64,000 nt of DNA from Mesorhizobium sp. SARCC-RB16n (GCF_008520305.1 NZ_ML703290.1:18807-82806); one strand, 5' to 3'. Numbered from the stretch's first letter, positions 24,983-34,125 are shown. Made by a program: numbers and translations. Notes: generated by a model from the letters alone, not told the origin.

Positions 24983-25240
24983 TTACTTTGCCTGATGGAT
25001 ATCGGAAACTTTCAGCTTGCCCGCTGCTGTCGTGGAATATGTGACCACGACCTTCTCGCCGGCCTTGAGCGTTTCGGCTTCGATCCCTTCAGGCAGCTTA
25101 AATGTCGTTCCGTCCGACAGCGTGATCGAGTCACCCTTCTTGTCGACGCTCTTGATCGTCCCGGTAACAGCCTTGGCAAAGGCACCGCTCGAGGACGCCA
25201 GCGCGATTATCATTGCAGTAGCGACAACTGACTTGTTCAT
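24983..25240 (-). CDS. DUF1344 small periplasmic protein
   Basis: An 85-residue protein with a signal peptide (MNKSVVATAMIIALASSSGA, cleaved near AFA-KAV), then a small beta domain with the DUF1344 pattern GTIKSVDKKGDSITLSDGTT and GEKVVVTYS. The function is unknown; the family is small, exported and common in Rhizobiales. ATG 25240 is preceded by AGAGGAAAA, a good ribosome binding site, which rules out the longer frame to 25297. Palindromic box 2 lies about 150 bp upstream. Confidence 0.88.
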   Translation of the reverse strand: MNKSVVATAMIIALASSSGAFAKAVTGTIKSVDKKGDSITLSDGTTFKLPEGIEAETLKAGEKVVVTYSTTAAGKLKVSDIHQAK

Positions 25241-25390
25241 GTGCGTTTTCCTCTTTGGTTTCATTGTGGTGCCGCAGGGCCGATGGCCGCAGGGCACGGT
25301 GACGAGCCGGAGCGCCTGGCTGCCGGGTCGTGTCTCCGAGAGACAGTGAGGTCGATCCTAGGCGGCCAAGTTTTCAACGAGATGGCCGGC

Positions 25391-25407
25391 ACCATACAAA
25401 TAGGTAA
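25391..25407. promoter_or_regulatory. palindromic box 2 (CCATAC-AAATAG-GTAAG)
   Basis: Second copy of the CCWTAC-N6-GTAAG element. It lies between the end of the FtsX permease gene and the DUF1344 start, so it most likely serves DUF1344. Confidence 0.5.
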
Positions 25408-25421
25408 GCTGAAGCCGGCCG

Positions 25422-28076
25422 TCAGAGATCCCGCAAGTGCTCGCCATCCTTCTCCAACGGTGGCCTTGCGAACAAGACGGCTGCGATGACGGAGGCGGCT
25501 ACGAGGCACAGCACGGTGCCCAGATAGATCCAGGGCACCGAAAGCGTTTCGGGCGGCGGGTCGAACACCCCCGTCAACAGCTTCACCAGCATCCAAGCCG
25601 TGGCAACGCCGGACAGCAAACCGAAGGCGAAACCGCCGACGATGATGACGGCGCCTTCGCCCCACAGGAAGGCCGACAACTGTCGTGGCTTGGCGCCGAT
25701 AGCGCTCAGGATGGCGAAGCTTCTGCGGCGCTCGATGAAACCGAGTGCCAGCATCAGCCCGGCCGCGGCGGCGGCCATGACGACGGAAAACCCAAGCTCG
25801 ATCGCCGTCAGTCCGCCGAGGTCGACCGCCGTCAAGCTCGAGCCGATGAGGTGGGCAGCTTGGCCGATGTCGGTGACCTTCAACGACGGATCGAACGTCA
25901 GCATCGACGACACCTGGCGTGCGAGTGCCGTTGGATCTCCCTTGGCTCGCATCAACACATATTCCGATGCGTCGGAACCCGTCATGCGCGCCACGTAGGC
26001 GGCATTGGCGACAAGGAAGGAATCCTTCGGCGCGGTCGGGAATTCGCGCGCCACCCCGACGAATTTGAAGGCGATGGGATGATACTGATGGTCCTTGGCA
26101 TCGATCAGCCGCAGATTGAGGGTGTCGCCCTGCTGAAGCTGGAAATCCTGCACGGTTTCCTCGGACACAAGCACCCCGTCCGGCGTGGATGCGAGCCGGC
26201 CAAGTGTGTCGGTGGCATTGCCGCCACTGAAATAGGCGTCCGACAGGCTGGTGGCCCGTTCGATGCGCCTGGGGTCGATGCCATAGAGGTCCTGCAGGTC
26301 GGCGCCGACATAGGCGAAGCGATGCTGCATGGGTTCCGCCGCCGCGGCGTTGGCGAGCGAGGCCAGCGCCGTCAGATGCGCTCCAGCCGGCCTGTCCGAT
26401 GTTCCCAGAACGGTGACATCGGAGCCATTCGTCAATTCGGCGTCGATGCGCGCCTGCGCATTATAGGTGGCGTTGAAGATGGCGGTCGAGGTTGCGAACG
26501 AGATCGCCAGCGCGGTCATTGCGATCGCGATGGTCAGACGGCCGGATTGCCGCGACAGCGCGGCCGACACGACCGGCGCGAGACGCCCGCAGACTGGCGC
26601 GATGATCGCCCGAAGCATCGCACCGTTTCGGGAGATGATCTCGCCCGACAGCCGTATCGCCAATAGCGCCATGCCCAGCCAGAACAGCGCGGGCGCGATG
26701 AAGGCCTTGTAGTCCACCGAGGTTGCGGCAACGCCTTCGGGCGCTAGCACGATCTGGTAGCCGGTGCTCGCCGATAGCCAGAAGAAGAGGCCGGCGGCGG
26801 CAAGCAGCAACAGGTCGAGCCACAGCTTCTGCCATAGCGGTGACACGGTCCTGGTGACCGTGCGGCGGGCAAAGTTGACCGTGGTCCAGCGAGCGTCGCG
26901 CCAAGCCGGAAACAGGAAGGCGACGAACCCGACGAGCAAGCCGACGAGTGCAATAAAAAGCAGTGTCGGGACACTGTCTGCCGTTGTTGCGCGCGGGCCT
27001 GTGGCCATGAGACCGGGCAGAAGCGCTCCTGCGAGGCCCAAAGCGGTACCACCGATTGCCGCGATCGCGGCCTCGGTCGCGGACAAGGCAAGCACCGTTC
27101 GCGTCGTCGCGCCGCGAACGCGAAGCAGCGCCTGCTCGACGCGCCGGCGCGCGGCACCCGACAAGGTGACTGCAAAGGTGAGCGCCACGGCGAGCGCAAT
27201 GCCGGGCACCCCCAGGAACAGGAACAGGACCGAGGCGTAGAGAGCGTCTTCGCGGACGGCACCGAGACGGGAGCCGAGATTGTCGGCAACCAGCGCCTGG
27301 CCGGCTACCTTCGCCTCGAGGTTCCGCCTCGCACCGGTGACGAAAGTATAGGCCGAGACCGGATCGCGCGGCAGCGCGGCGTGGACGAGCCGGACGTGCA
27401 GTTGCAGCCGGGTGGTGTCGGGCCGTGCCTTTTCCTGTGAGGAAAACAGTTGCAGCCAGTCTTGCGAAGGCAGGATCAGCACATTGTCGGGCGGCGCCTG
27501 TGGCGCGACCTGAGGCGGCAAGCCGACCGCCTGAAAAAGCGAATCGGCATCGGGAAGATCGATCACGCCAGCCACTTTCACATCCGCCGGCGGCAGACCT
27601 ATCCGTGTGATCGACACCGTGTCGCCCGGGCCGACATGGAGATTGGCCGCCGTCTGCTGGGCAATGAGAACGCCGTCGACCTTGCCGGAAAGCAATCTGG
27701 TCTCCGCCGGAAAATCCTTGGGGTAGCCGTTGTCGAAGGCAACCACCTGCCCCGGTCCGGTTGTCTGTGTCGTGCCGCCGGTCTTGGCCTCCAGGCCGGC
27801 AATGTCGGCATATCGAACCTGATGGGCAACGTCGACCTGCGCGGCATCAGCCAAGGCCTTGCTGATCAGCGCCGGGTCTACCCCAGGGATCACCTGGACC
27901 TGCCAGTCGATCGGAACCGCCGATATGGCGCGGCTGGTCATGGAATTGCCAGCATTGACGAGAAACACGGTCATCGCCGTGAGCAGTGCCACCGTCAATG
28001 CCACGCCCGCGGTGGCGCCGGCGACGCGAGGGAGGCGGTGGGCGAGAACGCCGCGAATCCACAACAGCAGCATCAT
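25422..28076 (-). CDS. ABC exporter permease with two FtsX domains
   Basis: An 884-residue permease of the MacB/LolE type. It starts with a transmembrane helix and a large periplasmic domain (residues about 55-260). A first FtsX block follows (near 270-410: FLFLGVPGIALAVALTFAVT). Then come central helices, a second periplasmic domain (about 560-730) and a C-terminal FtsX block (IELGFSVVMAAAAAGLMLAL and FIERRRSFAILSAIGAKPRQ). Such proteins use mechanotransmission rather than transport through the membrane. ATG 28076 overlaps the upstream ATPase stop (ATGATGA context); ATG 28073 is an alternative. It is the last gene of a four-gene operon. Confidence 0.88.
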   Translation of the reverse strand: MMLLLWIRGVLAHRLPRVAGATAGVALTVALLTAMTVFLVNAGNSMTSRAISAVPIDWQVQVIPGVDPALISKALADAAQVDVAHQVRYADIAGLEAKTGGTTQTTGPGQVVAFDNGYPKDFPAETRLLSGKVDGVLIAQQTAANLHVGPGDTVSITRIGLPPADVKVAGVIDLPDADSLFQAVGLPPQVAPQAPPDNVLILPSQDWLQLFSSQEKARPDTTRLQLHVRLVHAALPRDPVSAYTFVTGARRNLEAKVAGQALVADNLGSRLGAVREDALYASVLFLFLGVPGIALAVALTFAVTLSGAARRRVEQALLRVRGATTRTVLALSATEAAIAAIGGTALGLAGALLPGLMATGPRATTADSVPTLLFIALVGLLVGFVAFLFPAWRDARWTTVNFARRTVTRTVSPLWQKLWLDLLLLAAAGLFFWLSASTGYQIVLAPEGVAATSVDYKAFIAPALFWLGMALLAIRLSGEIISRNGAMLRAIIAPVCGRLAPVVSAALSRQSGRLTIAIAMTALAISFATSTAIFNATYNAQARIDAELTNGSDVTVLGTSDRPAGAHLTALASLANAAAAEPMQHRFAYVGADLQDLYGIDPRRIERATSLSDAYFSGGNATDTLGRLASTPDGVLVSEETVQDFQLQQGDTLNLRLIDAKDHQYHPIAFKFVGVAREFPTAPKDSFLVANAAYVARMTGSDASEYVLMRAKGDPTALARQVSSMLTFDPSLKVTDIGQAAHLIGSSLTAVDLGGLTAIELGFSVVMAAAAAGLMLALGFIERRRSFAILSAIGAKPRQLSAFLWGEGAVIIVGGFAFGLLSGVATAWMLVKLLTGVFDPPPETLSVPWIYLGTVLCLVAASVIAAVLFARPPLEKDGEHLRDL

Positions 28077-28747
28077 GCCACCCGGTTTCTCGGCCAGCCA
28101 GGGATCAGCTGGCCATGGTCCATCGTCCACCGTGTCGCCATCCGCGCGGCCACGGCGTTGTCATGCGTTGCGAGGACCAGCGCAATGTCGGTGCCGTCCA
28201 GGTGATGCAGCACGGCGTCGAAGAACAGTTGCGCGGTTACGCTATCGAGCTGCCCCGTCGGTTCGTCGGCCAGAATCAGCTTCGGCCCGATGACAAGGGC
28301 ACGTGCCATCGCCACCCGCTGTGCCTGTCCGCCGGACAATTCCTCCGGCAGCTTGTCGGCAAGACCGGCAAGACCGAACGATGCCAGAAGCGAAATGCCG
28401 GCGTCCTTGCCGGCGTCCTCGCCTGCCAGGATCATCGGCAGGTCGACATTCTGAGACGCGGTAAGAGCCGGAAAGAGGCTGGGGGACTGGAATACCATTC
28501 CGACCCGGCGCGGCCTGAGGTCGTCGAATGCGCCGAGTCCGGGCCATTCGATATTGCCGCTTGTCGGCCTGTCCAGCCCGCCAAGAATATGCAACAGCGT
28601 CGTCTTGCCGCTACCCGACGGGCCAACCACGGCAATGCGTGCCCCCGACACGATCTCGCAGTTGATATCGCGCAAAACGGTGCTGCGGCCGGCTCCGTCG
28701 TGGAAAGCGCGACCGAGATTTTTCGCCACGACCAGCGTCTCAGTCAC
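28073..28747 (-). CDS. ABC transporter ATP-binding protein (MacB/LolD type), first of two
   Basis: A 224-residue ATPase with Walker [13 protein letters not shown]-loop VFQSPSLFP, signature [15 protein letters not shown], Walker B LILADEPT and the switch ATHD. The start is GTG 28747, overlapping the preceding ATPase stop by 8 bp. It probably forms a heterodimer with the neighbouring ATPase, since only one permease gene with two FtsX domains is present. It powers an envelope export or extraction process of unknown substrate. Confidence 0.92.
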   Translation of the reverse strand: MTETLVVAKNLGRAFHDGAGRSTVLRDINCEIVSGARIAVVGPSGSGKTTLLHILGGLDRPTSGNIEWPGLGAFDDLRPRRVGMVFQSPSLFPALTASQNVDLPMILAGEDAGKDAGISLLASFGLAGLADKLPEELSGGQAQRVAMARALVIGPKLILADEPTGQLDSVTAQLFFDAVLHHLDGTDIALVLATHDNAVAARMATRWTMDHGQLIPGWPRNRVA

Positions 28748-29402
28748 TCTCGATCCTCCCGTCCTGCAGCCGTATGATCCGGTCGGCTCGTTGTGCCAGC
28801 GCCGTGCTGTGGGTTGCCAGCAATGTCGCCAGCCCCGCTTCGCGCCTGGTCTCGAAATGCCCGATCAGTCGGGATTCGGTTTCCTGGTCGACCTCGGCGG
28901 TCGGTTCGTCGGCAACGAGAACGGGCGGATTCGCAGCGAGCGCCACAGCGAGGCCGGCGCGCGCGGTCTCGCCACCGGACAGCGTCGACGGGAATGCCGG
29001 TGCACGATGCGAAAGGCCGACATTCTCCAGCAGAAATCCGATTCGCTGTTCGTCCTGCTTTCCGGCCAGACGCATCTGGAAGCGTATGTTCTGCTCAACG
29101 GTCAGATGCGGAAAAAGATTGCCCCACTGAAGCAGGATGCCGAAATTCGCCGCGCGCAGGCGTGCCCGCTCGGCCTCCGATCGCCGGGAGAGCCTGCGGC
29201 CGGTCACATCGACATGGCCGCCGTCCGGCTCGTCCAGGCCGGTCAGACAGGCCAGCAAGGTGGATTTGCCGCTGCCGGACGGTCCGGTGACGGCGACGAT
29301 CTCACCAGGCGACAGATGCAGGCTCACTCCCCGCAGCGCGGCGGTCTCGTCGTCTCCGATATGAAAGAACCGATAGATCTCGTGCGCGCTCAGCGCATAC
29401 AT
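28740..29402 (-). CDS. ABC transporter ATP-binding protein, second of two
   Basis: A 220-residue ATPase with Walker A GPSGSGKSTLL, a somewhat degenerate signature LSGGETARAGLAVAL, Walker B VLVADEPT, and the switch ATHST, in which Ser replaces the Asp after the catalytic His. The weaker signature suggests a specialised or less active half-site compared with its partner. The gene starts 1 bp after the stop of the PsbP-like gene and overlaps the next ATPase. Confidence 0.9.
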   Translation of the reverse strand: MYALSAHEIYRFFHIGDDETAALRGVSLHLSPGEIVAVTGPSGSGKSTLLACLTGLDEPDGGHVDVTGRRLSRRSEAERARLRAANFGILLQWGNLFPHLTVEQNIRFQMRLAGKQDEQRIGFLLENVGLSHRAPAFPSTLSGGETARAGLAVALAANPPVLVADEPTAEVDQETESRLIGHFETRREAGLATLLATHSTALAQRADRIIRLQDGRIESD

Positions 29403-29403
29403 T

Positions 29404-30006
29404 TCATTTCCACCGGAACGAGTTCGACATCAGCTGCCACTGGTCGACATTGTCCGCCCCTTTCGGTGCATAGAGTTCCAGCGTGACGAGCTTGCCATCC
29501 TTGAAGAAGAGATAGCGTTCATTCTCCAGCCGGACCTGCTTGTTGGTGACCGCGTTCGGCTCCGAATTGGAGGTGTAGACGATGCGTATCGCCGGGCCTG
29601 CCGGAAGTGTTACCGGCTTGACCGCGCTCACCTTCACGGCGCGCTCGGTTTTCTCGAGGTCGGGCACATAGTTTGCCTTGGCGCTCTCGGCTGTTGGGGC
29701 GGCGTCGGCTTTCGACACAGAAACAACGACGCCGTCGAGCTTGTCGACGAAACTCGCGCCATCGGCACGATCCGACCGCGCCCAGCCCTCGGGAACCTTC
29801 ATCGCGAACCCCTGCGGCGATGCGTAGTCGATGAAAACCTGGGAGTCTGGAATGTCGCCAGGTGGGTTTTTCTCCGGCTGAACGGCCTTTTCCGCGAACG
29901 CAGGCGTGCTGCCCGCGATCGGGACAAGCGCGCCGGCTGTGCTCAGAGATGCCGTGACAGCGAGGACCGGCAGAATTCGGCAGATTTTCTCAAATATGCT
30001 CTTCAT
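29404..30006 (-). CDS. secreted PsbP/DUF1795-like protein
   Basis: A 200-residue exported protein. The signal peptide (about residues 1-38, ending STPAFA-EKA) is followed by a domain resembling PsbP/DUF1795: YASPQGFAMKVPEGWARSD, then alternating strands, ending WQLMSNSFRWK. It is the first gene of the operon with two ABC ATPases and an FtsX permease, so it may be the periplasmic partner or the substrate of that machine. Box 3 lies 75-91 bp upstream. No enzymatic motif is visible. Confidence 0.75.
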   Translation of the reverse strand: MKSIFEKICRILPVLAVTASLSTAGALVPIAGSTPAFAEKAVQPEKNPPGDIPDSQVFIDYASPQGFAMKVPEGWARSDRADGASFVDKLDGVVVSVSKADAAPTAESAKANYVPDLEKTERAVKVSAVKPVTLPAGPAIRIVYTSNSEPNAVTNKQVRLENERYLFFKDGKLVTLELYAPKGADNVDQWQLMSNSFRWK

Positions 30007-30080
30007 ATCATGCAGCCTTTCGAACGAAATGGCGATTGCGTTCAGTATGCCGCTTCAAACTTACAGACAGGTCGCCTCGT

Positions 30081-30097
30081 CCATACGGATTGGTAAG
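30081..30097. promoter_or_regulatory. palindromic box 3 (CCATAC-GGATTG-GTAAG)
   Basis: Shares 16 of 18 bases with box 5 (34185-34201, plus the following C). It lies in the 121-bp gap between the sensor kinase stop and the PsbP-like gene start, the expected place for the promoter of the PsbP/ABC operon. Confidence 0.6.
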
Positions 30098-30127
30098 CTT
30101 TGATGCTCGCCGTCGCTTCCATACGGC

Positions 30128-31498
30128 CTACGATTTCGCTGCGTGGAAACTTATGCCGACCACCAGTCCAGGATGATTATCCTTAAGGCTGATGGACGCA
30201 CCGTGCAGATCGGCTATGGCCCGCACGAGGCTCAATCCAAGTCCGTTGCCGGGCGTCGAGCGGCTGTGGTCCAGCCTGTAGAGCCGCTGGAAGACTTTCT
30301 CGCGCTCTTGTGCCGGAATTCCAGGGCCATCGTCGCTGACTTCTACCAGGATGCTATCATCCTGCCTGGCCACCGATAATTCGATGCCTGTGCCTCGCGG
30401 AGAGTGCCGCAGGGCATTCTCCACGAGATTGGCGAACATCTGCGTCAGCAGTTCCCAATCCCCGTGGATTGGGCATTGCTGGCCCGTGAAAACCTTTGCC
30501 GACAGTATTTTTCCGTCGTCTTCGGCGACGTCCGCGTAGATTTCAGCGATGGTTTCGACGACGCCATTGATATCCAGATCGATGAATCGCGCCTTGCGCG
30601 CGCCAGCCTCGATCTGGGCGATGCGCAGCAAAGCCTCGAAGGTTTCGTTTATCTGGTGGCCCGCGGCGAGGGCGTCCGCCAGGTCCTCGGCATCACCTTG
30701 CCCGGATACGGCTTTCTCCGATGCAGCCTCGAGGCTGATCTGCAGGCGGTTCAACGGCGTCTTCAGATCATGCGCAATGTTGGTGCTGACCTGCTTCACT
30801 CCTTCGACAAGCGCCGAAAGACGGTCGAGAGCAGCGTTGACCTGCGCTGAAACGCCGTCGATGTCGTCGCCGTTGCCAATCAAGGGGATGCGAGCACCAA
30901 GACGCCCGTGCGACACGTCGACCATCGTGGCAGCGATGCCGTCGAGTCGGCGCTGGACACGCGCGGCCAGCAACGCGCCGCCGGCCACGGCCAGCCCGGT
31001 AATGATCAGCGTAGCCCAGCCGAAACTCATCAGCACGATCGTTTCCAGTTCCTCGGTTTCGGAGAGCGTGAAGGCGACCGCCAGGCTGTTTGCACCAACC
31101 GAACCGGAATAGACCCGGTATGCGGTGTCCGGTGGCACGTCTGGCAGCGCAGCTTCAAATATTGAGAACCCGTCCGGAAGATGTGCCGCGATAAGGGTCC
31201 CTGCCAGACGGTTGCCGTCCGGGCCGGTCAACGAAAAAAGCTGTTCCTTCTTCGGGCTGAGCCTGGAATGGCTGTCGACCGTCGAAATCAGATCCTCCAG
31301 ATCGCTGTCGGTGTAGGTGGCAGCCACGACCGAATAGGTTTCCTTGATGGACTCGTCGAGCCGCTCCGCCAGGTCAGCACTCATCAGCTGGTAGACGATG
31401 GCGCCCGACAGGACGAAGGCCAGCACGAACAGGAATGCGAAGGTCAGCGCCAGCCGGAAAGGTGTGCTGCGCAGCAGGCTAGACCGTATTTCTGTCAT
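30128..31498 (-). CDS. two-component sensor histidine kinase
   Basis: A 456-residue inner-membrane kinase. Helix 1 (about 15-38) and helix 2 (about 154-178) flank a 115-residue periplasmic sensor domain. HAMP (179-230), HisKA with phospho-acceptor His243 (IAHDLKTPLNRL) and HATPase with ENALRHSPRG, DDGPGIP and GNGLGLSL follow. Its architecture is like that of the QseC/CusS/PmrB group. It overlaps the response regulator stop by four bases, so the pair is cotranscribed. The signal cannot be read from the sequence; the neighbourhood (efflux, lipid modification, envelope export) suggests envelope or metal/antimicrobial stress. Confidence 0.93.
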   Translation of the reverse strand: MTEIRSSLLRSTPFRLALTFAFLFVLAFVLSGAIVYQLMSADLAERLDESIKETYSVVAATYTDSDLEDLISTVDSHSRLSPKKEQLFSLTGPDGNRLAGTLIAAHLPDGFSIFEAALPDVPPDTAYRVYSGSVGANSLAVAFTLSETEELETIVLMSFGWATLIITGLAVAGGALLAARVQRRLDGIAATMVDVSHGRLGARIPLIGNGDDIDGVSAQVNAALDRLSALVEGVKQVSTNIAHDLKTPLNRLQISLEAASEKAVSGQGDAEDLADALAAGHQINETFEALLRIAQIEAGARKARFIDLDINGVVETIAEIYADVAEDDGKILSAKVFTGQQCPIHGDWELLTQMFANLVENALRHSPRGTGIELSVARQDDSILVEVSDDGPGIPAQEREKVFQRLYRLDHSRSTPGNGLGLSLVRAIADLHGASISLKDNHPGLVVGISFHAAKS

Positions 31499-32178
31499 GT
31501 TGAAAGCGGCGCATGCAGGCTGTAGCCAGTATTGCGGATCGTGTGGATTAGCTGGATTTCGAACGGCTTGTCGATCTTGGTCCGCAGCCGGCTGATATGG
31601 GTCTCGACCACGCTGGTCCTGGGATCGAAATGAAAATCCCAGACACGCTCGAGCAGCATAGTCCGGGTAATTACCCGCCCTTCGCCGCGCATCAGCACTT
31701 CCAGCAGGCTGAACTCCCGCGGCTGCAGATCGATCGGCTGGCCCCGCCGCGTAACGCGCCGCATGATCAGGTCCATTTCGAGATCGGCGACCCGCAATGT
31801 GGTTTTCTGCTCCTGCGCCGCCGGCCTTCGCCCCAGGGCATTGACCCGGGCCAGCAGCTCGGAAAAAGCGAAGGGCTTGACCAGATAATCGTCGCCACCC
31901 GCCTCGAGCCCTTCGACCCGATCGTCGATGCCGCCGATGGAGGTGAGGAAGATAGCGGGCGTCAGCACGCCGGCAGCGCGAACCGCCTTGATCATCGACA
32001 GGCCGTCGAGGCCCGGGATCATGCGATCCGCCACGATCACGTCATAGCTGCCGCTGGTCGCCGCGAAAAGCGCGTCGTGGCCGTCTCTTATGAGATCGCA
32101 GACGTGGCCGGCCTCGGTCAGCCCTCTGACGATGTAATCGGCCGTCCTTTGGTCATCCTCGACAACGAGAAGTCGCAT
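31495..32178 (-). CDS. OmpR/PhoB-family response regulator
   Basis: A 227-residue regulator. The receiver domain has phospho-acceptor Asp51 (VIVADRMIPGLDG) and the switch Lys in DDYLVKPF. The winged-helix DNA-binding domain includes LQPREFSLLEVLM, ERVWDFHFDP and VETHISRLRTKID. It partners the overlapping histidine kinase. The six CCWTAC-N6-GTAAG boxes lie on both sides of this gene and in front of most surrounding units, so I infer this protein is their ligand. No box was seen in front of its own operon. Confidence 0.93.
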   Translation of the reverse strand: MRLLVVEDDQRTADYIVRGLTEAGHVCDLIRDGHDALFAATSGSYDVIVADRMIPGLDGLSMIKAVRAAGVLTPAIFLTSIGGIDDRVEGLEAGGDDYLVKPFAFSELLARVNALGRRPAAQEQKTTLRVADLEMDLIMRRVTRRGQPIDLQPREFSLLEVLMRGEGRVITRTMLLERVWDFHFDPRTSVVETHISRLRTKIDKPFEIQLIHTIRNTGYSLHAPLST

Positions 32179-32236
32179 GGTTGTCCTGGTCCATTTGCCG
32201 ACAGCGATAGGCTAGCACGAACCCATTCCTGGGATA

Positions 32237-32812
32237 TCACGAGCCCGGGAATCCCAATAACGGTTCCATGGCCTCGAAAGACTGATCCATTTCATAGGTG
32301 CCGAGGATCGGGATCGCGATATGGCCGAAGCGGATCGACAGCTGGGCTTCGGATCGCTCCTCGCCCGCCTTTGCCAGCGCCGCAAGATAAAGAGCGGATG
32401 CCAGGCCGGTCCTGTCGGAGCCGGCCTGGCAATGGATGAGGACGGGTTTGGGGACCCGCCTCATCAAGGCGATCAGCGCCAGAGACTGCCGCGGGAGCAG
32501 TTTCATACGAGCCGACAGGCCGAAGTCGACATGACGGATTCCGAGATCTTTCGCGGTCTTGATTTCCGCATCGTACCAGGCGCGACCGGGGGATTCGCCG
32601 CGTAGATTGATAATCGTAGCGATGTGGTATTCGTCCCGGTAAGCCCTGATCTCGTCCGCCGAAGGCTGTGCGGACCGATAGGCTTCACCCGCGACGATCA
32701 CGTGGAAATTGTTGTTCAGATGGGTCGCCGCCAGCGCGCAGCCGGCAAAGGCGACAACGCCGACCAGCGATGCCGCCCACGCCCTGATCGAAACGCACCG
32801 GAAGCTTCTCAT
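32237..32812 (-). CDS. exported dual-specificity (tyrosine) phosphatase-like protein
   Basis: A 191-residue protein with an N-terminal hydrophobic signal (WAASLVGVVAFAGCALAA) and a cysteine-phosphatase fold. The P-loop HCQAGSDRTG gives nucleophile Cys128 and Arg134, and HVDFGLSAR supplies a candidate general acid. The start of the fold (EAYRSAQPSADEIRAYRDE) is typical of DSP/PTP-like bacterial enzymes. The substrate may be phosphoprotein, phosphoinositide or polyphosphate-like. A Cys in AGCALA resembles a lipobox, so membrane attachment is possible. It lies 58 bp upstream of the two-component pair in the same orientation. Confidence 0.88.
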   Translation of the reverse strand: MRSFRCVSIRAWAASLVGVVAFAGCALAATHLNNNFHVIVAGEAYRSAQPSADEIRAYRDEYHIATIINLRGESPGRAWYDAEIKTAKDLGIRHVDFGLSARMKLLPRQSLALIALMRRVPKPVLIHCQAGSDRTGLASALYLAALAKAGEERSEAQLSIRFGHIAIPILGTYEMDQSFEAMEPLLGFPGS

Positions 32813-32851
32813 CTGCGGTCTCTTCGCCGGGCGGGCAACCCGGCCCTGGCC

Positions 32852-33646
32852 CTAGTCCGAATCAAGCAGCATCTCGTCCAACTCATCGGCGTTCTTTCTA
32901 AGCGTCATGTAGAGGACTAGGGCAACGATGCAGCCGAGGAAGGCGAGGCTGGTGAAGGTGGTGCCGAAGCCCAGGCCGCCATATTCGACCGGCTGCGACA
33001 GCAGGTCGCCGAATGAGGCGCCGAGCGGCCGCGTCAGGATGTAGGCGAGCCAGAAGGCCAGGATGCCGTCAAGATTGATGAGGTAGTAGGCCAGCGCGAT
33101 GAGCCCGATCACACCGCCGAACAGCAGGCCGGTGGTGAGGTAGCCCAGGTCAAAGCGTTCGGCGACCAGATCTCCGGCGGCGGTACCAAGCGAAAAGGTG
33201 AAGAGGATCGCCAGCCAATAGAAGATCTCGCGCCTGGTGGTGAAGATGGTGTGGATCGACAAGGTTCTTTCGCTGGCGTACCAGACCGCGAAGGTCGCAG
33301 CCAGCACGACACTGAAAGCAATCGTCGTCGTCTCGAGACGGACGCCGAAATTGTCGACGAGGTTGTCGGTAACCAGGGTGCCGACAACGCTTATCAGCAC
33401 CACCGCCAGCCAATAGGCCCAGGGCACGTAACGCTTCTGCGCGAACTGTAGGACAAGCGCGACGACCAGGACACCGGTCATGATCAGCGACGTCACCGTC
33501 AGCCCGAGACCGAGGTTGACGGCAAGATAGTCGGCAGCCGTTTCGCCCATCGTCACCGCCATCAGTTTGATCAGCCAGAAATCGAGGGTGACGTCGGGAA
33601 CCCTGTTGAGAGCCGGCTCGATGCGGTTGGTTTTCGGCGCGAGCAT
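32852..33646 (-). CDS. COG4705/DUF347 membrane protein
   Basis: A 264-residue protein with about eight hydrophobic helices and three repeats of the DUF347 motif: MGETAADYLA, LGTAAGDLVA and LGASFGDLLS. The function is unknown. In other bacteria it is often next to two-component systems or metal and acid stress genes; that matches this location but proves nothing. Its stop is 39 bp before the phosphatase start, so it may head the phosphatase operon. Confidence 0.88.
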   Translation of the reverse strand: MLAPKTNRIEPALNRVPDVTLDFWLIKLMAVTMGETAADYLAVNLGLGLTVTSLIMTGVLVVALVLQFAQKRYVPWAYWLAVVLISVVGTLVTDNLVDNFGVRLETTTIAFSVVLAATFAVWYASERTLSIHTIFTTRREIFYWLAILFTFSLGTAAGDLVAERFDLGYLTTGLLFGGVIGLIALAYYLINLDGILAFWLAYILTRPLGASFGDLLSQPVEYGGLGFGTTFTSLAFLGCIVALVLYMTLRKNADELDEMLLDSD

Positions 33647-33690
33647 GATGGCGTCCTGTCGTTGCGGTTAGAGGAATAGTTCTTGTCAAT

Positions 33691-33746
33691 GCATGGCGTC
33701 CAAACCGCTGGGCGCTTTTGGGCGACATGCATCAGGCGACATGCAT
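33691..33746. repeat. palindromic intergenic repeat, copy A, with duplicated arm
   Basis: GCATGGCGTCCAAA at 33691-33704 pairs imperfectly with TTTTGGGCGACATGC at 33716-33730. The sequence GGCGACATGCAT is repeated directly at 33721-33732 and 33735-33746. Copy B (39852-39895) has the same ends, GCATGTCG and CGACATGC. It lies between two genes and touches the stop of the small periplasmic protein gene. From memory, this resembles a palindrome widespread in Mesorhizobium. Confidence 0.6.
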
Positions 33747-34003
33747 TACTTGCCCAGGATCTTCATCCCCTGGGCGAAGAAGTCGTCGGCGCGCTTGTCA
33801 TCGTCGGCATTGCAGCGTTCGACGCCCTTGGCCTCCAACTCCGAGACCTTCGCCTTGTCGGTCGCGCTGGGCTTGGCGGTGGCTTCAGCCGCGCGCAAGG
33901 CCTTCAGTGCGTCCTCGCAGGGCGTGGCAGCAGCGAAAACGGAGGAAACTGGATTGGCGACAGCGAAAAGTCCGACTGCCATGGCGAGCGCAAATTTCTT
34001 CAT
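33746..34003 (-). CDS. small periplasmic protein with paired cysteines
   Basis: An 85-residue protein. Signal peptide MKKFALAMAVGLFAVANPVS, cleaved near VFA-AAT, leaves about 54 residues with two Cys (TPCEDALKALR and VERCNADDDK) that could form a disulfide. Predicted mostly helical. No family was recognised. ATG 34003 has AGGGAAA upstream; the longer frame to 34183 crosses box 4 and was rejected. It is divergent from the RND operon, with boxes 4 and 5 in the shared 320-bp intergenic region. Confidence 0.78.
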   Translation of the reverse strand: MKKFALAMAVGLFAVANPVSSVFAAATPCEDALKALRAAEATAKPSATDKAKVSELEAKGVERCNADDDKRADDFFAQGMKILGK

Positions 34004-34108
34004 GAGATGTTTCCCTGGCTGGAGCCGGTTGGCCTGGCTCAAAAATCCGGCGATATGGCGCCGGCAACCTGACCTTAGGGATGTGACCTCACGCCAGCCT
34101 GTCCTGCG

Positions 34109-34125
34109 GCTTACAATTTCGTAAG
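34109..34125. promoter_or_regulatory. palindromic box 4 (GCTTAC-AATTTC-GTAAG)
   Basis: A perfect inverted repeat, CTTAC-N6-GTAAG, about 106 bp before the small periplasmic protein gene. Together with box 5 it occupies the 34004-34323 intergenic region, in which I see no gene. Confidence 0.55.

Noticed and set aside
30119-30135. CCATACGG at the end of the sensor kinase gene as another box
   Set aside because: The right half reads CGATT instead of GTAAG and it overlaps coding sequence.
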